Below are positions 42,001 to 54,000 of a stretch of DNA of 64,000 nt, one piece after another. A program made the translations under genes and the position numbers. Every line of letters starts with the position of its first letter. Position 1 is the stretch's first letter. The notes under the pieces were generated by a model. That model was given only the letters and a program-made list of their open reading frames with translations, was not told the DNA's origin and made no database searches. The stretch covers positions 5,952,001 to 6,016,000 of the forward strand of contig NC_059478.1 of assembly GCF_018139145.2 (NCBI RefSeq). The letters run 5' to 3'. This stretch comes from Gymnogyps californianus (lineage: Eukaryota > Chordata > Aves > Accipitriformes > Cathartidae).

Positions 42001-45000
42001 CATCAGACCCAAAACAGATAAGATATACTGTCCTTGTAATCATATGCATCTCACTTTTGTCTTGCCCAGCCTATCAGGTTCTATTTTCAAGTTCTTTCTG
42101 AACAATAATTTTCAATTGTGCAAGAATTGTGCCAAATGGTTGTATGGATTACAGACCTGAAGGAATTTTTTCCCATTTTGGTCGCTCATTATGCCTGCTG
42201 CACTCTGTGAGGCGAACCATTCATCTTTGCAACTTAGATCTGGTGTAGATCTTAGGTTTTAAAAGGTAGAGACTTCAACTGATTTCTGCACTTCCTACTG
42301 TATTTTAAAGTGTTTCATTTTCTCCAGCAGATGGTGCAATTTTAGTGCATTCAAGTAAAAAAAAAAAAAGTTGTTTTCTTTTTCTCGGTTTTTTGGCTGC
42401 AAAAAAGGCTAAAGTTCGATTAGTCTTTTAAAAAATGACTTTCCAGGACTCGCCAAACTCTCCTCTCTGTCCCCATTCCTGTTTTCTAAGGTCACAGTAT
42501 GTTGACAAAGCAAACTGTTTATGTTATCATTGGTGTGGTATTATAATTATAGAGGCTTGTATTTCCATTTTTATCTATTAAAAAACCCCAAAACAATACA
42601 CTCTGGTGTAACCATGATTCATGCAATTTGATTTAGGCCTGAGACAGCTAAAAACTGGAAATCACTGGCTGAATCAGAGCGATCCAGAGCATCTTTGGAA
42701 TCCATTTCAGAGCATGCAGGTATGTAACTGGAAGAATCTGTACTACAGATGAAGATCTTGAGGACTGACTGTTTTAAACTTCTTTAATTTTTTCCTTCTT
42801 GATTCAAGAAGAGGTTTTAAGAGAGCATGCAGATTTCATAAAGCCATAATGATCAAGCTATATTTTTTACTATTTTTATTTAGTAGGCTTCTGCTTTTGC
42901 TGTTTCCTGTATATTCAGTATTCAGTTTTATTCTTGCTGAGGTTTGTGTGAAACCCTAATTACGTGACAACCTTTTTGCTTTCTTTTGCTTTCTGTTCCT
43001 TTATCACTTGAGGAAAGTAAGGAAACCAAAAATAATGAAGAATTTAGGAATAGGGTTTTTTTTGAGATACTTTTCAACGTTTTGCTGTTGATCCTTACCT
43101 ACTGTTCTAATCTTGGTTGTATTTGCGGCTTGCAAACAAATAACTGAGCCCTCACCTTGGGCTCAGTATTGTATGGCATTATGAAATATTGGTACAGGGA
43201 ACAGAATTGGAAAGAAAGCATTAGAACCCTGGAACTGAAAGAATGTTGCTCGTGTTCATAGGACAGCTAGAAATACATGTTTCCAAGGCACCAGTTTGTA
43301 TCTTCTTTTAGCATAGAAACTTTGATGTTAATTTTGTCGCCTATGGCTGCAGTTTTCAATAAAACAATGCAGGCTATATGATCTGCTGTAATTCACTTTT
43401 TATTTTCCTTCAAGATGCTGTGTCATCAAGAACTGAGAGATCTGTGTCTGTGCACCCCAAGAAGGTGGCTGTGACAGATATTCATGCAGAAGAACCTTCT
43501 GGAACATCTTCCTCTGTTTTAATATCACCAAGGAGTTCCAGAGCAGGATCTGGTGATTCCTTAGATAATGTACCCTCATCATCTCTTCTCAAAGACGTGA
43601 AAGACATCAGCAGGATATCCCATGGGTCAATGAACAACGTGGTAAAAGCATCCAGTGATGAGGCTGCCTTCAGTCATAAATCTGAGATACAGGAAGACCT
43701 GGAATACATAAAGTCTGAGGAATATGAGATTGAAGGTTCTCATGTTAAGCCTTTGGAGAGTTCTGATGTCTTGTTGACGTTAGATAAAGAACAGGAGAGC
43801 TCACTGGACTTCCTTCCAAAGAAAGTCCTCCGTTCTGAAAACAAACACTCTCAGAAGGAACTCTTTGATTTGGCTGCGGAAAGTCTTCATGGTAGAGAAG
43901 AAATCTTAGAACAGAGACTGGCAGATAAAGATGCTGTAACTGGCCCAAGTGTAGAAGAGTCTTCTCGCAAACTGAGCAAATCAGCAGAGGAAAAAGGTTA
44001 TCTGCTTTCAGAACAACTCTTTAGTCAAAAGGAGCCATCATACCTTGAAGACTTTGAAGGATCCTCTTCCAGAAAACAAGCATCAGTTGAAGAAACACTT
44101 CCTGGGGAACGTTACAAAGATGACTTTGAAGCATCTCTTCTCTCGCCTAACGGGGATGCTCAGTCACTGACAGAGCGGTCACAGCACACACAGACCAGCA
44201 GAAGCAGATCCACCAGCCTTGGCAGCGATGGCGATATCAGTGAATACCTCAGCGACAGGTCTCTCTCTCTCTCTGGCAGCATGCATTCAGAGAGTTTATT
44301 AGAACTTAAGTCCCCAACAGAACTTATAAAAAATACTGAACGCAGAGATGTAGAGCAAGAACAGGCCCCTACCGAATCACCGCTGTGGGCCTCTGTTCCG
44401 ATCACAGAAGAAACAGATAGTTTGCCAAATTTCAACATTGGTGATAGAGTACTTGTGAGTAAAGTCCAACCTGGAACATTGCGATTCAAAGGTCTGACTA
44501 AGTTTGCCAAAGGGTTTTGGGCTGGCGTGGAGTTGGATAAACCTGAAGGGAACAATAATGGAACTTATGATGGTATTAAATATTTTGACTGCAAAGAAAA
44601 GCATGGTATTTTTGCTCCTCCTCAAAAAATCTCTCACATTACAGAAAGTATTGGTAGCCATTTAGACGCAAATGATGAAAAGGATGAAGACTCATTCTTC
44701 GATGATAGACTGGAGAAGCAACACAAAACTGAGCAGAAAGACAGAGGAAGTTCCAAACCTGGCAAAGAGGATGAAAGCCAGAGCAGAGATACAACAGAGG
44801 ACTATTCCCAGGATAAAGCTCCTGCAGACACAGCTGTTTCAGAAGCCTTAGCTGAGGAAAGGGTTGATGAGGAGTCATCTTCTAAAGCAAACAGCATAAA
44901 GGAGATTTCTGTAGCTACTGAATCACTTGCCCAAGAACAGTCAGTGGTGGATTATCTGAAGCACGCTGTAAAAGAGGAGGCCAGCCTTGCTCCTCTCATT

Positions 45001-48000
45001 CCTGGTGTTGTGGATGAGACGTCTGCTGTTCAGTTGGATGACATCTCAGATTTCCTTTCTGAAAAACTGGAGAGGCAGAAGACACTGGGAGAGGAATGTG
45101 CTGAAAAGTTAGATGATCTCTCTCCTGGAGTTGTTGAGAAGCCTGCAACTCCACTTCTGGATTTGCTGACAAAAGAAAAGAACCAGTTGGAAGCCCAGCT
45201 TAGAGAGGAAGAAAAGTCAAAAGACCAACTGGAGAAGGTCAGTTTGCTGACAGACAGTCTACTTAGAGATTTTGTGAAAGACACGGTCAATCAGTTACAG
45301 CAAATAAAGAAGGTCAGGAATGAGAAAATCCAGCTCAGCAACCAGGAGCTCTGTGAAGTGAAGGAGGAATCCAGTACTCCATCCCAGCAGGTAGAAAAGC
45401 AGATTCCGATGGACTGAATAACTTTTTTCTAAGTTCTGATTTGGAAGATGAAAGAGAAGAACTTTCCTCTCCAGACATGTGTCCCAGACCAGTAAGTAAC
45501 AGACATCTTGGACTGATTTTAAGAGTCGATTGTTCCTTTGACTGATGATGATTGAATCTGAGGAATGGAGTGTGGCGCCAGTTTGTGTTCTCCCAAGTTC
45601 TGTTTGGTGATGTGGAGATTGCCTGTATGTCTGTGTCTTACATGTGTGTTCTTGTGTATCCCAGTTCACGGCTCGTTTTGGTAGCCCTGCAGGCTGAAGG
45701 ACACATTTTGGCACATGAGAGTGAAAAATACTTCATTTAGGTTGCGTTCTGCTTACATGTTCAGTTTGTATTTAATCCTTACCTTCAGTTTTTATTCTAA
45801 AAATGGCAAAATACAATAGACTGTCAACTTACCTCTGTCTGTTCTTGATATGAAATAATCATCCTGAGACATAATTAGTTGCTGTGGAGGTCATTAAGGT
45901 GTCAGACTGCTCTATCCACTGAACTAACATAGTATGAGTGGTGGAAGTTCAAGTTTCCTCAGGACAACCATTAATGATACAGATACAGGACTTGGCCTTT
46001 CTGTTTGAAGATTCCAGTAAACCAGTCTGCTTTGCCATTGATCTCAATATATTATCATCACAGAAAGCTTCAGCCCATTTCACCAGTGTGAGCACCACTC
46101 AGTCACTAGAACAGCCATCACCTGCTAAAAGCTTTTAGGCTGTTGATTTAGATCTGAGACTGCTGGTAAGTGAAGTGAAAAGTTGTATGTCACATTACCA
46201 GTTTTTAAACCACTCAGCCTTTCATAAACAGTTAAACATTAGGACAGACAGTGGGCAGGATGCACAGTCTTTTAAGCTCTGTAGGAACCCTCTGAAAGCA
46301 TTCATCAGGAGTGGTAGAAACCCCAGGTATTTGAATCAAAACATTTCTAATTTTACTGTGGGCTATTTATTATTTTTCTGAGTATTTGTGCGTATATTGC
46401 CAGTTACTTCAGTAGAGCATTTAAAAATGTAAGCTGAGTTGGACAACAGTGTGACACCGCTTTTATATTTACTCTGTGGCTCTTAATTCACAGGAGAGTC
46501 CAGTGTTTGGTGCCAGTGGTCAGGAAGAGCTTGCCAAGAGACTGGCAGAGCTGGAGCTCAATCGGGAGTTCCTGAGTGTGCTGGGAGATGATCAAGACTG
46601 GTTTGATGAGGACTATGGCCTGAGTTCCCGTAAGGTCCAGCAGAAGCAAGCTGAGGAACCAGCAGTGCTGCCCAAGGTAGAACCACAGAAAGTGCCAACA
46701 AAGCCGTGTGAGGAGCCTTTGGCGGTCCCTCACACTGCGGTGGAGGTGGAAGGTATGGTGCATGCAGCAGCCGAGGAACTCTGGAAACTGAAAGAGCTGG
46801 GTCATGATCTTCAAAGTTTCAGCCTTCATACAGATCTTAGTAGTACCCTCAAAGAGCAGGACACGGACACGATAAACAAGCAGGTTTATAAAAAGGTACA
46901 GTCTTCAGGCATTTTGTTCTTGCCCTTTGAATGTTTACCATGAACAATAGAAGCCTTAACTTTTACTTCTTTCTTCGTTAAGGTGGTATTTGATTTAACA
47001 AGAGAGATCTTTGGGGAAATCTTTGCTGAGGATCCTAATCTAAATCAGCCTATTTGGATGAAACCCTGTAGGATCGCATCTGCTTACTTTCGCCGAGTGA
47101 AAGATCCAAATGATCTGGATGAAATCAAGGTAGGAAGAAATCTTTGTCATGCAGGGAAAGTGAGATGAAAAATATTGTACTGGCACTTGCCTGAGTGTTA
47201 AAAGATCATAACAGATGTATTCAGCAAGAGATGAGAAGAGAAATGAGATTACAAACCTGAAAGGGATTTTATCAAGTTGAGTCCTTTTTTACTCAACAGA
47301 TTTGCCTCCCTGTCCTTTTTGCCAGTACTGGTTGCTTTTAAACCTTAGTCCCCTGTGCAGAACTGCCAGGATGACCTTGATCTTATAAAATTGGTATGTT
47401 GACAGACTGCTGCTTTAGCAGATTTCAGTGGAACTCTGTATGGGTATATTGGCATGGATCCAGTGGTAAGGTTGGGCCAAATGGGATGAGCTGGATTTCT
47501 TCCTCGGACACACCTGTGCCAGCCTCACTGAGGACAGCAGGAGTTGCTCAGAGGAACCCAAAATTTGACTGGTGAGGGCATTGTTGTATTTGGCAAGCCA
47601 GAAGAGGTCTGTTATTGGTGGTAGTGCTCAAGAAGGGGCAAAACCCCAAAAAGCTAGAGCCTGACTGGACCTGGCTTAAACTTGCAGGGCTGGACATTTG
47701 GAAAAAAACTGTCTCCCTGAAAGCACTCAACAAAGAACCTTCCATACAGCTCATCAGGACACAAACGAAGACTTCCACCTGTACTGTTTCTTCTGAAACT
47801 GGGGGAGGGTTGACTGTATTTCGATTAACCTGCTGAAGATACAGCACGTTAACTGTCTAGAAAAGACAGAAATAGTATCTAGACCACTCTGTTAGTTGAG
47901 AAGACTTTCAAAAGCGTGTGGCAGGGGAGAGCAGGGGCACAGGACAAGGACACCAAACTTCCACCCTGCTTTTCTTTAATATTCTCCCATAAAATGAATT

Positions 48001-51000
48001 GTCATAATCTCCTGTTTGCTGTACTGTTTAATTGAAAGTTTCTGTTCTCAAGATTGCTACAGCCGTGGGTGTCGACTTTTTTTTTTTTTCCCCACTTCTG
48101 GATTTAATAATGGTTCTGCCTGTTTAACGTTGCCTCAAAGACTTTCATTGTAACTTTCATGCAGACACCGTATGTCTCTTAGCTAAACAGAAAGCTGTTA
48201 TGCATTCTATAATGTGACTTTTTAGGATAGGTATTTTGTGCCTACATTTCATTTCTTAGCTCAAACGTGATGTCACTTTTACTGTTCTGTAGAGCTTCAT
48301 TGCAGCTGAAGTACTGAAGTTGTTCAGCCTGAGGAAGGAGCCTAATCACAAAACAGACTGGCAGAAGATGATGAAATTTGGGCGGAAGAAACGAGACCGA
48401 GTGGATCATATACTGGTCAGTGGATGAAAATAAGCAATCATATGTCAGATACTGTCCACCAGACTGAAGTGTGACATATGATTGTATTTTTCAGTATTCG
48501 ATCATGCTATTTAAAGAATACAAAGTGTGCATGAGGTCTTGATAGAAGGTGTTTAATTTTAGAGAGCACCCTATTGACAAAAACAGAAGTCCAGTGCCAG
48601 TGAAGTAAGGTGACTTGAGTGAATTCTCTGTTCATGCCTACTGATTTGACTGGAGTATAAATTTGCCCACTCCCAAAAGTTTAAAGCATGAATTTACAGA
48701 AGGAAACACTGAAATACTTGACTGAGAGGAGAGGAAAGTTTTTCTTTGGAAGGGAATATGTTTTTCTTCTTACTTTAATTTAAAAGGTTTTTATTTTGAA
48801 GTAATACTGTTTAATTGGAGACAGTGATACTGAGAACTTAATAGACCAGATTGTTAACCCAATTCAACTGAAAGGTTGCAAAAGTCGTCGGATTAGAACA
48901 GCAAAGACTTCGAAGAGATGGTATGGGACGTGATCGTCCCTAGTACAAGGTAACCAGTCTGACAGATGGTGCCCACAGCTAAGCGTTTCCTCTAGTACTT
49001 GGCATGAACTAGTGAATGCAGCTGCCACTGGGGCAGAGACAGTTCGGTGTTAAAACTGCGTAAGAGAGAGCCTGTCTGGCTGTGTACTAGTTTTTGAAAG
49101 TTACTTGTTGGCTTGTATTGCAGGATGATTAACATCTTTATTGGCTATAATGATAGTGAAGGTTCTGCTTGGGAATGTGAGTTGTCATTAACACTGTGCT
49201 TCACTTAATTATACCTGAAATTGATTCCACACACGCGCACATATAAGTAACTTCGAGTCATGGGTCGTGTGGTCTTTTAATTGCCCATCAGTGGAAGGTT
49301 TCCAACACAGGCTTTTTCCCAGGGGTTTAATTGTGTGTAAATAGAATATCTATGTATAGGACCTGCATATCCTAGTACGCTTGATTCTGGGATATGGAGG
49401 CTGTTAAAGCATGCACAAAAAAGTCGTATGTTTAGATCCCTGAGAGAACTAATAGTACAACTATTATGCTTGTGTACCAATTTCCTAATTTCTTTGAACC
49501 ATACCTGGAAAGAAAGATTCCTGACTGGAAAAAATTGTTCTAGTTGAAGGCATTCACAGTGCTTTAAGTAGAATAAGTTTGAAGTTCAGATGATCTGGTC
49601 TGTGATTTACATGCAGACCCAGACATCAAAGATTAATTGAACTCTGACAAGTTTGGCTTAATAAATAATGTGTTTAATTTTATTTTGTTCTCACAAGAAT
49701 ATGGTAATAAAATTTTAGCTGAAGACTGGGAATAAGTCTGTGAAGGTTGCAGCATACTATGCTTTAGGAATAAGGCAGTCTCAGTGGCTTTGCTAACAAA
49801 TTTATACTGTAATGTGAGACACTATCAGAGAAACTGCTAACTGAAAACCTAAGGAGATAGTCTTCAATTTCTCTTGCCTTGTTTTCTTAAAATCTCTGTA
49901 AATCATGAAGTATCTGAATAGCTTTCTCTGTCTCATAGTCAGCCTCCAACTTGTGCTTAAGGTCATGAGTCCTATGGTAACGCAAATCCAGGGTCATAAG
50001 TGGATATACAGGTCTGTGCAAGATCTGCTGCCTGTCTGCTGGTAACTCACGGTGTAGCCCTAAACTGAGAGGTCAGTTTTGGAGTTTTCCAAATTTTGTT
50101 TAAAGTATATTCAAGTATTACAAAACAGCAATTTCCTCAAAGAGAAATCAAGACTTTCTTGGTAGGTTTAGGTGCTGTAGAAGCTTCTTTAGAAATCACA
50201 ATTGAAAATGCTTTGTTCGAGTTTTTGTGAAGATTTAGCCAATATACACCTCTTGCAATGTGCAGGGGATGTCATGTGAGTACGCAGATGAGCTGATTGA
50301 TTCTCCACATTCTTTTCCTGCTTATAAAGACAAAGACTGTTAAAATAAAACATGATCTTTTTAAAGCAGAGGTATACATTCTTAGGCTTCTGTTGTTTGC
50401 ATTTAAACATTGAGCACAGGTCCTTCCTGGTTTCTTCATTTCCTATTCAAGTAAAACTAACCTTCTTTCTATTGAGACAACTATGTATTTTTAGTGACTT
50501 CGATGAGAGGATTGAACACATCTGACCCAGGAGCTAAGTATGACTAGGGTAGGGGTGTTGATACAGAGGAGGGGGAGTCTGTTGTATGCATCCTCCAGCA
50601 TATTAGTAATGACTGTCAAATAGTGACATCGTCTGCCTGGAAGGTCGAGTGGCTCTAAAACCAGGAGCCATGGCTATTTGCTGAATTTCCTTTTGTTGCT
50701 TCTGAAGATATAGAGCAAGTGCCAGGCTATTCTGCCCAGCTTAATCTCTCCCTGATTATCCCCGGATGTGTCTTTCTGGGTTTATCATACTAAACCCAGT
50801 TCCCAGTGGTTCTTGTCTCCACCAAAGGTTCAGCCTTGTGGGGAAGGGGCATGGCAGTAGAAGCAGCCTGCGCTGCGGTGGTGCTCTCTGTGATGCTGGG
50901 TCCTGTGGGTGACTGTAGTCAGCCATCATACCCACTGCAAATTAAGGGGAGAACAGGATGGATTAGTCCTTCACCTTCTTGCTCTGCATTGATCTTTGCT

Positions 51001-54000
51001 ACTTCCACCAGTCACTGCGTCTTTAGTTGCATTTTCACTCTCGTCTGCTCTTTTCCAGCATTGACACCAACATAGCCATGTTTTTCTGTCAGTGACAAAA
51101 ACCCCACCTTCCTCTTCTCCTTTTTTTGCAGCACTTTTAACTTTTGATCAGGCATCTCTGTCCTGAGAAAGGATTTGTAGTGGGGTTTCTTATGAGAGTT
51201 CTCTGGTCTGCTGGATAGTTGCTCCCGTTGTTAACAATTACAGCAAGTCTTGGCTTTCAGTAAACAAGTACAGGAGGTTCACATTGATGAAAAGCTACTT
51301 TGTTTAAAATCAAGTTAAAGGAATGTTTAGGTGTTTGCTTTCTTCTTCTGTCGCTGCGTGTTGCCACCTTTATAACGCGTATGCTGTCTGTGCTTTGTGG
51401 GAGATTCTCAAATGTACACGTAGGCTGAGGTGCTGCATTTTGGTACATCAGGGCTGCCTGCACCTTTCAAAACCTCTTTTTAAACTACAGCAAGAACCCT
51501 CATATCTCCTTATTTAAGTTCAGGTGCTAACAATAGACTGTTTCCACTCCTTTTTATTTTCCACTTGGGTCTTCAGCCAAAACTCCCTGTGCTGATCTGT
51601 TTGCATGGGGCTAGAACAAACTCTGCCATTGCTTTCCCTCCCACCCCCCCCTTCCCTTTTATCCAGAGCTTGAGAAAACAAAGCTCACATGATACTGCCA
51701 AACCTATGCATTTAGTTTTCAGCACTCTGTTGGCAGGCTTCTCAGGTGCGAAAAGTGCTTCATCTTCTGACCTGTTGACTTAACGGCTAGAATGTTTCTC
51801 TCCGTGCAGAAACTCTGCAACAAAGCAAAGCTGTTCCTATCAAGCTGGCTTAATCGGAAAGCCCGCTTCTGCGGCACCCGAGATCTAAACCCAAGGGGAG
51901 TGCAACAGTAAGAAGAGAATCAAAGCCTGCTTATATGCACAGTTGTGCAACTTAAGATTTCCAGGCACTCTGAGAGTGAAGGGCTGTGAGAATGCACCTG
52001 CCTGCCTTCCTCCTACTGGCATTCTCCAAGGCAGTAGTTTATTTCTGGACTTTTGTACTTTTCAGTCTCCAAATGATCTAGTTACTCCTTAAATGTAGTT
52101 TATTTTGCAGATATTCCTGGTTTTGAATGGGAACCTCCAGAAATTGAAACTTACTAACTTACTCTCTAAAGTTTCCTTCAGATTATATTAAGTGTTGTTT
52201 TCAGGTACTGTGACATTTATTAGATGGTCAGCAGGATCACCCTACCTTGTTATCTCCTGATTTTTCTTTTGTGTGCATGCCCCCTTCTTTCTTTCTGTGT
52301 TTAAAAAAAAAAAAAAGCATGCATACAAAAACAAGCACCCAGAAAAAAACCATACTACACAGCCTTCTGCAATGTGTCACTATTTCTCTTTTCCTGTAGG
52401 ATGGAATTCAGTTTCATTAAAACTGTTGTTCTCCTGACATTGCCCAAATGCAGTTTCTTTCTGGTATAGAGAATTTACTTCCTGGTATCAAATATGTGAA
52501 GTTTTACTTTTGTCTTGAGAATGTGCAAGAACTTAAATGCTGTGCATGTACTGAAGGCAATGCAAAGCCCATTTCCATGAAGGCCACGATAGTCGCCAAA
52601 TATAAGCAAACTGTCTCCATTGCTTAGAAGCAGTTTGTGGTAATACAACAAATCGATCAAACCTTTCCCAGGCAAAGGAGCCGCAACTGCCTTGGCTCAG
52701 ACGTCTCTGACTAGGGCTGCAAAGCAGCATGGCAGTTTCCGCACGTGTTCTGAATACACTATAAACAAGACTTGCCTGCAGCTGCAAATTGCACATTCTC
52801 TTAGTTTTCCAAAAGTATGCTCGAGGAAGTCCTCCTAATGCCAAAGGAAATTGTGCACTGTGCCTCTGAGAAAGAGGGGAATGATAGAGGCAAGAAAAAA
52901 TTAATCACTGATACTGTTTTTCTTTCTTCATCTTTCCACTGCTATATAACGTCCAGCATTTCTCTGCCTGGATCAAGTTGCCTTCTCCTCTCCTGTTTAC
53001 TTGCTTTTCTTTATCCTATGTATCTCTCTTTCCTCCTGGAGCACACTAAAGGAACTGTCCCATCATGTTGTTGCAGGTGAGACAGAATAAACAGGATCTG
53101 GATATTGGGGTTTGTTTAAGGGCCAGTGAGATCAGAGCTTTTAACCTGCTTTATTATTTTACTCACTTGCTTCCCCCCACCTGCAGTGTTACATTCACTA
53201 GGTCTCAACTTTGCTTCCCAGCAGGGAGGTCGCTGCTGGCCTGGGAGGGTCGGGTAGAAAATCTCATCAGTTGGTATCGTGCACTTGCTCCTGGTTACTA
53301 GTCTTGGATGTCATCGGTCAAGGTCCCTGCACGTCCCCTGGCATTTGTCTCCACCCACCTCCTTCATCTCCAGGATCTTCCGTCCAGCCAGGTTCTTCAC
53401 CTTCTCCCTTTGGGACCCCTGTTTTCTTTCCCGGACCACTTCTGCTTTTTGGGAACCCTTCTTTTTGGCACCACTTCTTCTTTTCGTGACCCCTGTCTCT
53501 TGCTTTTCCTCATCTAAATAGTCTGTGATGCAGACACACAACACATGATCAGCCTCCACACTGGTGCTTCTATCTTATGCCTCTGTATTGATGGGAGAAC
53601 TTGGGACATGCTGCAATTGTTTAGTCCAGGGTTTATCAAAATTTACGAGGACATACCGGTTGCAGGCAGCAAGCTTCTGCCTGAGTTCAGAAGAGAGAGT
53701 TCAGCAGTCTGTTTCAGACATTCACCCCCACACAAACTTACACCCAATTATCTGCCTCTTGTTAGCATTCAATTTAAATTATTTTTCACCTACAACATGC
53801 GTTCAAAGTTTGATTGCCAATATTGTTGCATCTTCCTTATTAGTAAGAAGCATAATGAAACCATTAACACCTCATCTTCGACAGCCGTATGGAAAACGAG
53901 GGCTGTGCTGAAGAGGAGTGCTTGCTGTGGTAGCGCAGAGATTTGTAAGCATGTAGCGTGACTCTTCCAAAGCTGTTTGCAGGATGAGATCCCTGCCCCT

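Noticed and set aside
44160..44555. 131-codon minus-strand frame
   Set aside because: Antisense shadow of the CAP-Gly exon w27.
45391..45431. A 41-base micro-intron (gtagaa...ctaag) to explain the w27 frame break
   Set aside because: Too short for vertebrate splicing, and the phases do not match (0 versus one leftover base).
45541..45560. TGATGATGA resembling a box C/D snoRNA C box
   Set aside because: No D box at a suitable distance and no terminal stem.
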